A stretch of DNA of 64,000 bases from Bradyrhizobium diazoefficiens (GCF_016612535.1 NZ_JAENXS010000002.1:434001-498000), one strand, 5' to 3'. Positions 7,410-16,044 are shown, counted from the first letter of the stretch. Notes: generated by a model from the sequence alone, not told the origin. Numbers and translations: made by a program.

Positions 7410-8916
7410 GATTCATCCCCAATCGCACGATGTTCTCCTCGGTCAGCTCGTTGCGTGTCAGGTGCCCGGCGACGCGGCCCTCGCACATCACATAGGCGCG
7501 GTCGCAGACATGGCAGATCTCGACCTGCTCGGAGGAGATCATCAGGGCTGCCGCGCCTTCGGCGACCAGCCGGTCGATCAGTGCGAAGATCTCCGACTTG
7601 GCGCCGACATCGATGCCGCGCGTCGGTTCGTCGAAGATGAAGAGTTTTGCGCCGGCAGCTAACCATTTGCCGATCACGACCTTCTGCTGGTTGCCGCCGG
7701 ACAGCAGACCGACTGTCTGGCGTGCGCTCGGGGTCGCGATGCGGAGCTGCCGGATCAGGCCGTCGGCGGTGCGCTGGCCGCTGCGCGGATCGAACAGTCC
7801 GCTCGGAAACAGTTTTCGCAGCGCCGAGACCACGAGGTTGTCGCCGACCGAACGCAGCAGCGCGAGCCCCTCGCTCTTGCGGCTCTCCGGGATCAGCGCG
7901 ATGCCGCGGCGGGCGGCGACATCGGGCTCGCCGGAGATCGGCTTGCCGTCGAAGACGATCTCGCCCGAGGCAACCGGATCGGCGCCGAAGATGGCGCGCG
8001 CCACCTCGGTGCGGCCGGACCCGACCAGGCCGCAGAGGCCGACGATCTCGCCGCGGCGCACCTCGATGTTGATGTCGGCGATTCCGCTCAGTGCGGTCAG
8101 GCCCTTGACCTCGAGCAGCAGCTCGCCGGGCTTGTCGGCGAAGTTGCGCGGATAGGTCATGTCGACGGTGCGGCCGACCATCATGCGGACCAGCTGGTCG
8201 GGCGTGACGTCGGCCGGCCGAACGCCATCGATGCGGCGGCCGTCGCGCAGCACCGTGATGCGGTCGCCGAGCGCGAAAACTTCCGCCATGCGATGCGAGA
8301 TATAGACGATCGAGACGCCGTCGGCCTTCAGCCGTGCGATCAGCGCGAACAGCAGCTCGGTCTCGCGATCGGAGAGCGCGGCGGTCGGCTCGTCCATGAC
8401 CAGGATGCGCGCGTTCTGGCTGATGGCCTTCGCGATCTCGACCATCTGCTGCTGGGCGACGCCGAGCGTATTGACGATGACGGATGGGTCGATGTCGAAG
8501 CCGATCATGTCGAGCAGGCGTTTGGCGTCGGCCAGAAGCTTGCGACGATCGATGGTGCCGGGGATGCGGCCCTTCGGCTCGCGGCCGAGGAAGATGTTCT
8601 GCGCGATGTCGAGATAGGGGACGAGCGAGAATTCCTGGAAGATCACGGCAATGCCGAGTTTTTGCGCGTCAGTTGTGGACGCAATCGTGACCTTCTCGCC
8701 TTTGAAGAAGAACTCGCCGGAATCGGCCTGGTAGGCGCCGCACAGAACCTTCATCAGACTCGACTTGCCGGCGCCGTTCTCGCCGAGCAGCATGTGGACT
8801 TCGCTCGCGTAGAGCGCAAAGGACACGTCGTCCAGCGCCTTGACGCCCGGAAACGCCTTGCTGATGCCGCGCAGCTCGAGCAGCGGCGTCGCTGCGGTCT
8901 CGTCGGGGACGTTCAT
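7402..8916 (-). CDS. ABC transporter ATP-binding protein, tandem (RbsA type)
   Basis: A 504-residue ATPase with two fused nucleotide-binding domains, as in RbsA/XylG/MglA. The first has Walker A GENGAGKSS near residue 43, a signature near GVAQQQMVEIAKA and Walker B ILVMDEPTAAL. The second has a degenerate P-loop (GLVGSGRTEVARA) and the canonical LSGGNQQKVVIGKWL and FIFDEPTRGIDVGAK. The pattern of one intact and one altered site is normal for this family. It energises the two permeases encoded next. The start overlaps the stop of the FAD oxidoreductase by 4 bp. Confidence 0.92.
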   Translation of the reverse strand: MNVPDETAATPLLELRGISKAFPGVKALDDVSFALYASEVHMLLGENGAGKSSLMKVLCGAYQADSGEFFFKGEKVTIASTTDAQKLGIAVIFQEFSLVPYLDIAQNIFLGREPKGRIPGTIDRRKLLADAKRLLDMIGFDIDPSVIVNTLGVAQQQMVEIAKAISQNARILVMDEPTAALSDRETELLFALIARLKADGVSIVYISHRMAEVFALGDRITVLRDGRRIDGVRPADVTPDQLVRMMVGRTVDMTYPRNFADKPGELLLEVKGLTALSGIADINIEVRRGEIVGLCGLVGSGRTEVARAIFGADPVASGEIVFDGKPISGEPDVAARRGIALIPESRKSEGLALLRSVGDNLVVSALRKLFPSGLFDPRSGQRTADGLIRQLRIATPSARQTVGLLSGGNQQKVVIGKWLAAGAKLFIFDEPTRGIDVGAKSEIFALIDRLVAEGAAALMISSEQVEICHVCDRAYVMCEGRVAGHLTRNELTEENIVRLGMNHA

Positions 8917-10304
8917 GACCGCGTTCCCGCAAAAATCTTGCCGGGATTCATCAGGCCGTCGGGATCGAGCGCGGTCTTGATCGACCGCATCACGTCGACG
9001 GCGTCGCCGAGCTCGTCAGTGAGATAGTCGATCTTGCCGAGCCCGATGCCGTGCTCGCCGGTGCAGGTGCCGTCCATGGCGATGGCGCGGGCGACCATGC
9101 GGGCCTGGAGCGCCTTGGCACCGTCGATCTCCTCGGGCTTTGTGGGATCGACCAGGATCAGCATGTGGAAATTGCCGTCACCGACATGGCCGACGATCGG
9201 CGCGGTGAAGCCGTGGTCATCGGCATCCCGGCGCGTCTCGGTCACGCATTCCGCAAGCCGCGAGATCGGCACGCAGACGTCGGTGATGACGGCGCGCGCG
9301 CCGGGCCGCAAGCCGAGGCCGGCATAGAGCGTGTTGTCGCGGGCGTGCCAGAGCCGGCTGCGGTCCTCCGGCGCTTTGGCCCATTCGAAGCCGCGGCCAC
9401 CGTGCTCGGCGGCGATCGCCTGCGCCAGCTCGGCCTGCTCGGCGACGGCGCTCTCCGAGCCGTGGAATTCAAAGAACAATGTCGGCGCCTCGCGATAGCC
9501 GAGCTTTGCGTAGGCATTGATGCCGCGCATCATGACATCGTCGAGCAGCTCGACGCGCGCGACCGGAATCGCCGCCTGGATGATGCCGATCGCGGTATCG
9601 ACGGCGTTATGCAGGGTGTCGAAGCTGCACACCGCCGCCGAGATCGCCTGCGGCAGCGGATGCAGCTTCAGCGTGATCTCGGTGATCACGCCGAGTGTGC
9701 CTTCTGCGCCTACGAACAGCCGCGTCAAATCGTAGCCGGCCGCGGATTTGCGGGCGCGACGGGCGGTGCGGATCACGCGACCGTCGGCGAGCACCACCTC
9801 CAGCGCCATGACATTGTCCTTCATGGTGCCGTAGCGCACCGCCATGGTGCCGGAGGCGCGCGTGGACGTCATGCCGCCGATCGAGGCGTCGGCGCCGGGA
9901 TCGATCGGAAAGGACAGCCCGGTGCCGCGCAGCTCCGCATTGAGCCGCTTGCGGGTGATGCCGGGCTGGACCACGACATTCATGTCGCTGTCGTGGATTG
10001 TCAGCACCTTGTTCATGCGCGCGAAGTCGAAGCAGACGCCACCTGCGACCGCAGACGCATTGCCCTCGAGCGAGGTGCCCGCGCCGAACGGCACGATCGG
10101 CATGTTCGCGCCGGCGCAGAGCCTGACCAGCTCGACGACCTCCTGCGTGGTCTCCGGATAGACGACGATGTCCGGGGGCAGGGTGCCATAATAGGACTCG
10201 CTCTGGCCATGCTGGTCGAGCACGCCGCGCGCGATGGTCGCACGCGGACCGATCACGCCGGTGAAGCGTTCAGCCAATGCGGCACTACTGACCCGCGGTC
10301 CCAT
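8913..10304 (-). CDS. FAD-binding oxidoreductase (GlcD/D-lactate dehydrogenase family)
   Basis: A 463-residue flavoprotein. The N-terminal FAD (PCMH) domain contains VVYPETTQEVVELVRLC, PFGAGTSLEGNA and DPGADASIGGMTSTRASGT; the C-terminal FAD-oxidase domain contains GHVGDGNFHMLI and the closing GEHGIGLGK motif. This matches GlcD and D-lactate dehydrogenase (cytochrome), which oxidise 2-hydroxy acids and pass electrons to the respiratory chain. There is no GlcE/GlcF partner, so it resembles the single-subunit D-lactate-dehydrogenase type. In this operon it may oxidise a hydroxy acid released from the imported substrate. It overlaps the transporter ATPase by 4 bp. Confidence 0.9.
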   Translation of the reverse strand: MGPRVSSAALAERFTGVIGPRATIARGVLDQHGQSESYYGTLPPDIVVYPETTQEVVELVRLCAGANMPIVPFGAGTSLEGNASAVAGGVCFDFARMNKVLTIHDSDMNVVVQPGITRKRLNAELRGTGLSFPIDPGADASIGGMTSTRASGTMAVRYGTMKDNVMALEVVLADGRVIRTARRARKSAAGYDLTRLFVGAEGTLGVITEITLKLHPLPQAISAAVCSFDTLHNAVDTAIGIIQAAIPVARVELLDDVMMRGINAYAKLGYREAPTLFFEFHGSESAVAEQAELAQAIAAEHGGRGFEWAKAPEDRSRLWHARDNTLYAGLGLRPGARAVITDVCVPISRLAECVTETRRDADDHGFTAPIVGHVGDGNFHMLILVDPTKPEEIDGAKALQARMVARAIAMDGTCTGEHGIGLGKIDYLTDELGDAVDVMRSIKTALDPDGLMNPGKIFAGTRS

Positions 10305-10366
10305 CGTCTCTCCCCGTCTTCGTCCTCGTCGCAGACCGTTGTCAGTCCGTCGATTCGACGTTCGGC

Positions 10367-11251
10367 TTACGCGGCCTGTACGCTGCTGGCGGCCTGCTTC
10401 AGGCCGAAATCATAGTTGAGATGGAAGTAGGCACTAGCCACCATGCGACCATCCGGCGCACGGCCGGCCGGGCAGCGTACGAAGTCGTGGATCAAGCTGT
10501 CCTTGACGCCGAACACCACGTCGCTGTCGAGATATTTGTCCCCGGCGACGAACACATGCGTCACCAGCTGCTCGAAGCCCGGCGCCGAAATCATGAAGTG
10601 CACATGCGCGGGCCGCCAGGGGTGGCGTCCTTGCGCCTCCAGCATCTCGCCGACCGGACCGTCATGCGGGATCGGATAGGCGGCGGGCTTGATCGACCAG
10701 AAATGGAAGCGGCCGTTGGCATCGGTGTGGAAGCGCGCACGCATCGCGAGATCGCCGATCTCGTCGAGCTGCTGGACGTCGTAATAGCCGTCATTGTCGG
10801 AATGCCAGACGTCGACCACGGCGCCCGCGAGCGGCCTTCCGTCGACGGTCGAGACCGAGCCGGTGACGATCATGGGATCGCCTTCCATGTGGCCTGAAAT
10901 GTCGTCGCCGTTCTGCTTCTCCGGCGCGTCCTGGACGAAGAACGGGCCGAGCACGGTGGTCTCGGTCGCGCCTTCCGGCACCGGATGGTTGATGGCGTCG
11001 ACCAACATGGAGACGCCGAGCGTATCCGACAGCAGGATGAACTCCTGCCGCTTGTCGTCGCACATGTGGCCGGTCCGGGTCAGGAAGTCGATGCCGTATT
11101 CCCATTCCTTCTGGGTCGGCCGGATCTCGCGCACGAAGGCGTGGAGGTGGCGCACCAGCGCTTCGCTGACCTGCTTGATGCGCGGATCGCTTGCGCCTGT
11201 GATGCGCTCCAGCACGGCGTCGGTGATGTTGGTCTCGCTGAAATTACGCAA
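10367..11251 (-). CDS. Intradiol ring-cleavage dioxygenase, hydroxyquinol 1,2-dioxygenase-like
   Basis: A 294-residue non-haem Fe(III) dioxygenase. The N-terminal helical dimerisation domain (about 1-100) leads into the catalytic domain with VVDVWHSDNDGYYD, YPIPHDGPVG and RPAHVHFM. The iron ligands are predicted as Tyr157 (or 156), Tyr192, His216 and His218, all present. The length and the VLGPFFV block fit hydroxyquinol 1,2-dioxygenases better than catechol enzymes, which agrees with a maleylacetate reductase in the same operon: hydroxyquinol is cleaved to maleylacetate. Catechol 1,2-dioxygenase activity cannot be excluded. It lies 15 bp after the dehydrogenase gene. Confidence 0.88.
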   Translation of the reverse strand: MRNFSETNITDAVLERITGASDPRIKQVSEALVRHLHAFVREIRPTQKEWEYGIDFLTRTGHMCDDKRQEFILLSDTLGVSMLVDAINHPVPEGATETTVLGPFFVQDAPEKQNGDDISGHMEGDPMIVTGSVSTVDGRPLAGAVVDVWHSDNDGYYDVQQLDEIGDLAMRARFHTDANGRFHFWSIKPAAYPIPHDGPVGEMLEAQGRHPWRPAHVHFMISAPGFEQLVTHVFVAGDKYLDSDVVFGVKDSLIHDFVRCPAGRAPDGRMVASAYFHLNYDFGLKQAASSVQAA

Positions 11252-11266
11252 GTCTGCCTCCGTCGA

Positions 11267-12199
11267 TCAGAGTTTGGGCTCGCCAAGTCTGGGCTCGTCA
11301 AGTCTGGGCTCGTCGAGTCCGGACAGCCGTTCGAGATGCTTGACGGTTGCGATGAAGTCGGTGTCGCCATCGCCTTGCGCGATCAGCGAGCCATAGGTCT
11401 CGCGCACCTGGGCTGCGAGCTGCAGCGGCACGCCGACGGCATGGCCGGCGCCGAGGATGAGGTCGAGGTCCTTGGCCATCTGCTTGCAGGAGAAGCTCGA
11501 GACGAAGTCGCGGGTCCGCAACGGCGCCGTCTTGTACTTCACCATGGGCGAGGCGACCGCACTCTCGTCCAGCACCTTCAAAATGTCCTGCCAGCCGATG
11601 CCGCCCTTGCGCGCCAGCGCCAGGCTCTCGGCCATCATCGCGGCCGAAACCGCGATCATGAGATTGACCGCGAGCTTGGCGTAGCGGGCTTCCTCGCTGG
11701 CTCCGAGATAGGTCTGTGCGCGGGTAAAACTCGAAAACAACGGCTTGGCGCTCTCAAAGGCGTCCTTCGGGCCGGAGACGAAGCAGCTCAGCGCGCCGGT
11801 GTGGACGATGCTGGCGTTGCCGGAGACGGGCGCCCGCAGATAGGAAATTCCGCGAACCTGTGCGGCCGCATCGACCTCCGCCGAGGCTTCTGCGCTGACC
11901 GTGCTGGTCTCGATCAGCACTGCTTTCGGTGCCATCGCGCCGATCAGGCCGGCCGGGCCGAGCATCACGGCGCGCAAGGCGGCGTCGTCGGGCAGCGAGG
12001 TGATGACCACGGGCCGGCCGCTGACGGCGTCGGCGGATGAGCTTGCAGCGCTGATGCCGTGCTCACGCGCCTCGTTGAGCTGCGCGGCGCTCTGGTCGAA
12101 GGCGGTGACGGCATAGCCGGCCTTGGCGACGAGCTGCGACATCGGCAGGCCCATCTTGCCGATTCCGATGAAAGCGATGTGTCTGGTCGTGTCAGTCAT
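11267..12199 (-). CDS. NAD(P)-dependent oxidoreductase, 3-hydroxyisobutyrate dehydrogenase family
   Basis: A 310-residue protein. The Rossmann motif GIGKMGLP is at residues 11-18, the substrate region RAPVSGNASIVHTGAL follows near 120, and the catalytic lysine lies in ARYAKLAVNL near 165-175. These are the features of beta-hydroxyacid dehydrogenases (6PGDH-NAD-binding plus NAD-binding-11). The frame is open far upstream into the amidohydrolase region, but MTDTTRHIAF gives the right family start. The C-terminus carries a repeated DEPRL-type pentapeptide encoded by a 15-bp tandem repeat. Likely role is oxidation or reduction of a hydroxy-acid intermediate; the substrate is unknown. Confidence 0.87.
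   Translation of the reverse strand: MTDTTRHIAFIGIGKMGLPMSQLVAKAGYAVTAFDQSAAQLNEAREHGISAASSSADAVSGRPVVITSLPDDAALRAVMLGPAGLIGAMAPKAVLIETSTVSAEASAEVDAAAQVRGISYLRAPVSGNASIVHTGALSCFVSGPKDAFESAKPLFSSFTRAQTYLGASEEARYAKLAVNLMIAVSAAMMAESLALARKGGIGWQDILKVLDESAVASPMVKYKTAPLRTRDFVSSFSCKQMAKDLDLILGAGHAVGVPLQLAAQVRETYGSLIAQGDGDTDFIATVKHLERLSGLDEPRLDEPRLGEPKL
11271..11315 (-). repeat. Three 15-bp tandem repeats in a coding 3' end
   Basis: Three copies of a 15-bp unit lie at 11271-11285, 11286-11300 and 11301-11315, differing at one to three positions. They sit inside the dehydrogenase gene and encode LDEPR, LDEPR, LGEPK-like pentapeptides just before the stop. Being a multiple of three, copy changes would keep the frame. 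A partial fourth unit follows. Confidence 0.85.
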
Positions 12200-12219
12200 T
12201 TCTTGTTGTCCGTTGGCCG

Positions 12220-13605
12220 CTATCTGGCGGCGTGCCCTTGTCGTTCGATGTCCCGCACCAGCCGCTGGCCGGATTGTGCGAGCAGCTCTTTCTTCTGCGC
12301 CAGCCCGTCGACCAGCAATTGTCCGTTTCGTTTCTTCCAGCGGCCTCCGATCATCACAGCCTCGATATTGGCGAGGCTCGTCTGCATCACCACGGTGGCG
12401 ACGGGATCGTGGACCGGGAAAAGATTCAGATCGTCGGCATTGATGATCACGAGATCGGCGAGTTTCCCCGGCGTCAGCGAGCCGATCTGGCTCTCGCGGC
12501 CGAGCATGCGTGCGCCTTCGGTCGTGATCCAGGCCAGCGCCTCGCGCGCCGGGATCGTGGTCGTGGCGGGAATCGTGCCCTGGCTCTTGCGCATCTCCGC
12601 ATTGTCGAGCGCGCGCTGCATCGACAGCGCGACGCGTGCCGCCGAGAAGAGATCGCCGGGCAGCACGGATTCCAGGTCGATGCCGATGGTGGGGCGGACG
12701 CCGCGCTTCAAGAGCCGTCCGGTGATCGGAAACCCGTGGCCCTGGATCATCTCGTTCTCGGGCGTCACCGAGAAGGTGACGCCGAGATCGATCAGCTTTT
12801 GCAGGAGCTCGTCGGGCAGATCGTTGCCATGGACGATATTGACGTGGGCACCGACGAGGCCGGCCTCGATCAGCTTTTCCCAACCGCCTTGTGTCTTCGC
12901 CGGCCCGCCGCCCTGATGCATCGAAGCGATCAGGCCAAGCTCGCGCGCCAGGTGAAAATCGTGCATTGCGACGTCGAGTGTCGAATAATGCGGACCGAGA
13001 ACGGCGAGCCCCAGCGTGACCAGGCCATTCCGATCGGCGAGGGGGCCGGCCAGCAGCCGCTCGACCTCGCGGCGGGGATGCGGCACCTCCGAGAAATGCG
13101 GCTCGCCCGGCTTCGGCTCCGGCTTTGGCGATCCGTGGAAGAAGGCGACGCGGATGCCGCTCTCGATCAGGCCGCGCACGGCCGCGTCGGTATGCGCGGG
13201 CGTCGGGTTGTTGTGGCACCAGTCGACCAGCGTGGTGGCGCCGCAATTGATCTGGTTCAGCGCGCCGACAAGCGTCGCGATGTAGATGTCATCCGGGGCA
13301 AACAAGGTCGCGAGCCCGGCATGCATGCGACGGAAATATTCCAGCAGCGTCCAGTTCGCAGCATACCCGCGCAACGCCGTCTGCCAGGTGTGCATATGCG
13401 CGTTGATGAGCCCGGGAATGACAATGCGGCCGCTTTCGTCGAGGATCTCGGCATCAGCCGCGCCGCTGCCGAGGTCGATATTGGGACGCACCTCGGCGAT
13501 CCGCCCGTTCTCGACCAGCACGTCACCGCTACGGAGATCGCCGATGCGATCGTCCATGCTGATGATCGTTGCTGATTGGATCAGGGTGCGGCGCATGTCG
13601 CTCAC
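12220..13605 (-). CDS. Amidohydrolase (triazine hydrolase/aminohydrolase-like)
   Basis: A 461-residue metal-dependent hydrolase of the TRZ/ATZ and cytosine-deaminase group. The HxH metal motif is in PGLINAHMHTW (His70, His72); later metal-site candidates are the histidines in ASMHQGG and NIVHGNDL and the aspartate in TIGIDLES. The C-terminal composite beta domain shows the usual GKLADLVIINADDLN. These enzymes deaminate or dechlorinate nitrogen heterocycles or cleave cyclic amides. In a hydroxyquinol-type operon this suggests an amino- or N-heterocyclic substrate. The start ATG overlaps the maleylacetate reductase stop by 4 bp. An alternative start at 13596 (MRRTL) is possible. Confidence 0.87.
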   Translation of the reverse strand: MSDMRRTLIQSATIISMDDRIGDLRSGDVLVENGRIAEVRPNIDLGSGAADAEILDESGRIVIPGLINAHMHTWQTALRGYAANWTLLEYFRRMHAGLATLFAPDDIYIATLVGALNQINCGATTLVDWCHNNPTPAHTDAAVRGLIESGIRVAFFHGSPKPEPKPGEPHFSEVPHPRREVERLLAGPLADRNGLVTLGLAVLGPHYSTLDVAMHDFHLARELGLIASMHQGGGPAKTQGGWEKLIEAGLVGAHVNIVHGNDLPDELLQKLIDLGVTFSVTPENEMIQGHGFPITGRLLKRGVRPTIGIDLESVLPGDLFSAARVALSMQRALDNAEMRKSQGTIPATTTIPAREALAWITTEGARMLGRESQIGSLTPGKLADLVIINADDLNLFPVHDPVATVVMQTSLANIEAVMIGGRWKKRNGQLLVDGLAQKKELLAQSGQRLVRDIERQGHAAR

Positions 13606-14681
13606 GTCGCCGCTTTGGTCGCGACCGGCGGCTCGCCGGCCCAGGCGCGCGCGATCAGCTCGCGGATGGCATTGCGCTCGAGCGGGCGCGGATTCCAGTA
13701 GGCGTTGGTGACGGCGAGATCGGCCGCCTTGTCGATGCCGCTCTCGGGCATGCCGATGTCGCGCAGTGCGAGCTTGGCGCCCAATCGCTTGGCGAGACCG
13801 TAAAGGCCTTGCGTCGCATCGGCCGCATCAATCGCGCGCGCAATTCGCGTCACCGCCTCGGGCGCGGCAGGAGCGTTGTAGGCCAGCGCATGCGGCAGCA
13901 CGATGGTGTGCGTCTCTGCATGCGGCAGGTCGAAAGTGCCTCCGAGCGTGTGGCAGAGCTTGTGATGCAGCGCCATGCCGACGGTGCCGAGGCACACGCC
14001 GCACAGCCAGGCGCCGTAGAGGGCGTCGCTGCGGGCGCCGCGATCATCGGGCTTGGCGGCAATGGCGGGCAGGGCACGCGCCAGCGCGCGGATGCCTTCT
14101 TCCGCCATCAGCGAGGTCACGGGGTTGGTGTCGCGCGCATAAAGCGCCTCCACCGCATGCGCGATCGCATTGATGCCCGAGGTGGCAGTCAGGCCAACCG
14201 GAAGCGTCAGCGTCAGGTCGACGTCATAGATCACGGTCTCCGGCAGCACGGCGGTGTCGCGTACCGTGGTCTTCAGGCCGTTTTCGGTCTGGCCGAGGAT
14301 CGGGGTCATCTCCGAGCCGGCATAGGTGGTGGGAATGCAGAGCTGGTTGATTCCGGTGCGCAAGGCCAGCGCCTTGCCGAGCCCTGTCGTCGAACCGCCG
14401 CCGAGCGCGACGACGCAATCGGCATCGCAGGCCTTCATCGCCACCAGCGCCTTGTCTGTCACCTCGACCGGAGTGTGCATCGTGGCGTCGGCGAAGAGTC
14501 CGGCATAGAGCGATCCGAGCGCGGCGCCGAGGGCCGCACCTTGCGCTTCCTGCTGCGGCGTCGTCAGCACCAGCGCACGCTTGCCGCCGAGGCGCTCGAC
14601 CTCGGCCTTGGCCGCGCCAAGCGTCCCGCTGCCGAAGACGACGCGGCAGTGCAGATTTTCAAAGGTGAACGAACCGATCAT
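13602..14681 (-). CDS. Maleylacetate reductase
   Basis: A 359-residue member of the iron-containing alcohol dehydrogenase superfamily. It has the NAD-binding LGGGSTTGLGKALALR block near residues 93-108, the IPTTYAGSEMTPILG segment, and the HAVEALYA and HHKLCHTLGGTFDLPHAETH histidines. The length and these motifs fit maleylacetate reductases, which reduce maleylacetate to 3-oxoadipate with NAD(P)H. This is the step after hydroxyquinol cleavage, matching the dioxygenase in the same operon. It overlaps both its neighbours by 4 bp (ATGA), giving strict translational coupling. Confidence 0.9.
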   Translation of the reverse strand: MIGSFTFENLHCRVVFGSGTLGAAKAEVERLGGKRALVLTTPQQEAQGAALGAALGSLYAGLFADATMHTPVEVTDKALVAMKACDADCVVALGGGSTTGLGKALALRTGINQLCIPTTYAGSEMTPILGQTENGLKTTVRDTAVLPETVIYDVDLTLTLPVGLTATSGINAIAHAVEALYARDTNPVTSLMAEEGIRALARALPAIAAKPDDRGARSDALYGAWLCGVCLGTVGMALHHKLCHTLGGTFDLPHAETHTIVLPHALAYNAPAAPEAVTRIARAIDAADATQGLYGLAKRLGAKLALRDIGMPESGIDKAADLAVTNAYWNPRPLERNAIRELIARAWAGEPPVATKAAT

Positions 14682-15001
14682 GCGCCGGTCTCTTTGGCGG
14701 GATAATCGACCTGGAAACGCCCGATCCGCAAGTCGCCAAGCTCATCCCGCACCCGCAGATGTTCCGGATGAGTGGCGTAGGCCGTCAGGGCCGCGCTGTC
14801 GGTAAACTCGGAGACCAGGACCACGTCGCAGGCATAATCGACATCGCTGATGTCGGCGCCGACCTCGATATGGGTGAGGCCGTCGATCCGGCCCTTGAGG
14901 CCTTCGAACAGGGTTTTGACCTTGGTCCGGGCCGCCTTGCGCTCCGCCTGGGTCTCCGCGCGCAGCCGCCACATCACGATGTGCTTGATTGGGCCCGACA
15001 T
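14678..15001 (-). CDS. Dabb (stress-responsive A/B barrel) family protein
   Basis: A 107-residue Dabb protein beginning MSGPIKHIVMWRL, with the conserved IVMWRL strand, a central helix FEGLKGRIDGLTHIEVG and CDVVLVSEFTDSAALTAYATHPEH. These dimeric ferredoxin-like barrels include olivetolic acid cyclase and other small enzymes acting on polyketide or phenolic compounds, plus stress proteins. The chosen start has GAGGAA nine bases upstream; the frame is open another 14 codons. It is the first gene of the catabolic operon, so it probably belongs to the pathway and may act on a cyclic phenolic intermediate (inference). Confidence 0.85.
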   Translation of the reverse strand: MSGPIKHIVMWRLRAETQAERKAARTKVKTLFEGLKGRIDGLTHIEVGADISDVDYACDVVLVSEFTDSAALTAYATHPEHLRVRDELGDLRIGRFQVDYPAKETGA

Positions 15002-15108
15002 TTCCCGGATTTCCTCGCCTGCGATCTTGCTTGTTGGGAGCATTTTGCCTTGCAGAAATCGGAAATAAAGGCCAAAAATCGTAAGTCTCTTTTCCTATTT
15101 GAGGAAGA
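15002..15108. promoter_or_regulatory. Divergent promoter region with LysR-type site
   Basis: These 107 bp separate the catabolic operon from its divergent LysR gene and must hold both promoters. The stretch is clearly A/T-rich. A T-N11-A pattern (T15045, A15057) inside ATTT/AAAT dyad arms (15042-15045 and 15056-15059) fits the loose LysR consensus. The assignment is by position and pattern only. Confidence 0.45.
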
Positions 15109-16029
15109 ATGGACCGGCTTCTCCAGCTTGAGGTGTTTTCCAGGACGGCCGAGCTCGGCAGCCTCTCCAAGGCCGCCGAGATCCTGCGCATGTCGAACGC
15201 GGCGGCGAGCCGGCACCTCAGCGCGCTGGAGGAGCGGCTCGCGGTCCGGCTGATTGAGCGCAACACGCGCCGGCAGTGGTTGACCGAGGCAGGCCAGGAG
15301 CTGCTGCAGCGTTGCAGCACGCTGCTGAACGAGCTCGCCGAAGCGGAGGATGCCGTCAGTGATCGCGCGCTATCGCCGAAGGGTACGCTGCGCGTCACCA
15401 GTTCGCTGTCCTTTGCGATGATCTACATGGCGCCGATGCTGCCGGCGTTTCGCAAGCTCTATCCGAAGCTCGATGTTCAGATCATTGCCGCCAACCGTTA
15501 TCCCGATTTCATCGAGGCGGGGATCGACGTCGCGATCCGCACCAGGGAGCAGGAGCCGGATTCCAACATCATCATCCGCCGCATCGGGCAGATGCGCCGG
15601 GTGCTGGCGGCGGCTCCATCCTATCTCGCGACGCACGACCGGCCCGAGCATCCCGCCGACCTCGCGCGCCATGACATGCTGATCTACAACCTTGCCAACG
15701 ATCCCTATTCGCTGCGGCTCCACAAGGGGAACGCCGCGCAGACGGTGCGCATCGCGCCGGCGCTCGACAGCAATGACGGCCAGGTCATCCGTGGGGCCGC
15801 GCTTGCCGGCCTCGGCATCCTGATCCAGCCGCTTTACATCGTGCAGGGCGACATCGCGGCCGGCAAGCTGGTGCCGGTGCTGATGGATTGGGAGCTGCCG
15901 CTGCTGACGATGAACGTGGCCTACCAGAACCGCGTCCGGCTGCCGGCGAAGATCAGGGTGTTTTCCGATTTTCTGGTCGACCACATCCGCACGCATTCCG
16001 ACGCCGGGATCTGGATCGACGCGACGTGA
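15109..16029 (+). CDS. LysR family transcriptional regulator
   Basis: A 306-residue LysR regulator. The N-terminal winged helix-turn-helix covers about residues 1-60, with GSLSKAAEILRMSNAAASRHLSALEERLAVRLIERNTR. The effector-binding domain (about 90-295) starts GTLRVTSSLSF and has the CrgA-like IDVAIRTREQEPDSNIIIRRIG segment. It is transcribed away from the eleven-gene catabolic operon, 107 bp from its first start, so it is the likely inducer-responsive activator of that operon. The effector is probably the pathway substrate or an intermediate (inference). Confidence 0.92.
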   Translation: MDRLLQLEVFSRTAELGSLSKAAEILRMSNAAASRHLSALEERLAVRLIERNTRRQWLTEAGQELLQRCSTLLNELAEAEDAVSDRALSPKGTLRVTSSLSFAMIYMAPMLPAFRKLYPKLDVQIIAANRYPDFIEAGIDVAIRTREQEPDSNIIIRRIGQMRRVLAAAPSYLATHDRPEHPADLARHDMLIYNLANDPYSLRLHKGNAAQTVRIAPALDSNDGQVIRGAALAGLGILIQPLYIVQGDIAAGKLVPVLMDWELPLLTMNVAYQNRVRLPAKIRVFSDFLVDHIRTHSDAGIWIDAT

Positions 16030-16044
16030 ACGGCCGGCCCGGCG

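Noticed and set aside
11271..11315. Possible CRISPR-like array
   Set aside because: Only three adjacent 15-bp units without spacers, inside a coding frame; it is a simple tandem repeat.
12200..13246. Apparent 659-codon fusion of a basic N-terminus with the dehydrogenase
   Set aside because: The upstream part is the amidohydrolase read in a wrong frame (Arg-rich, no domain); the dehydrogenase has its own start at 12199.
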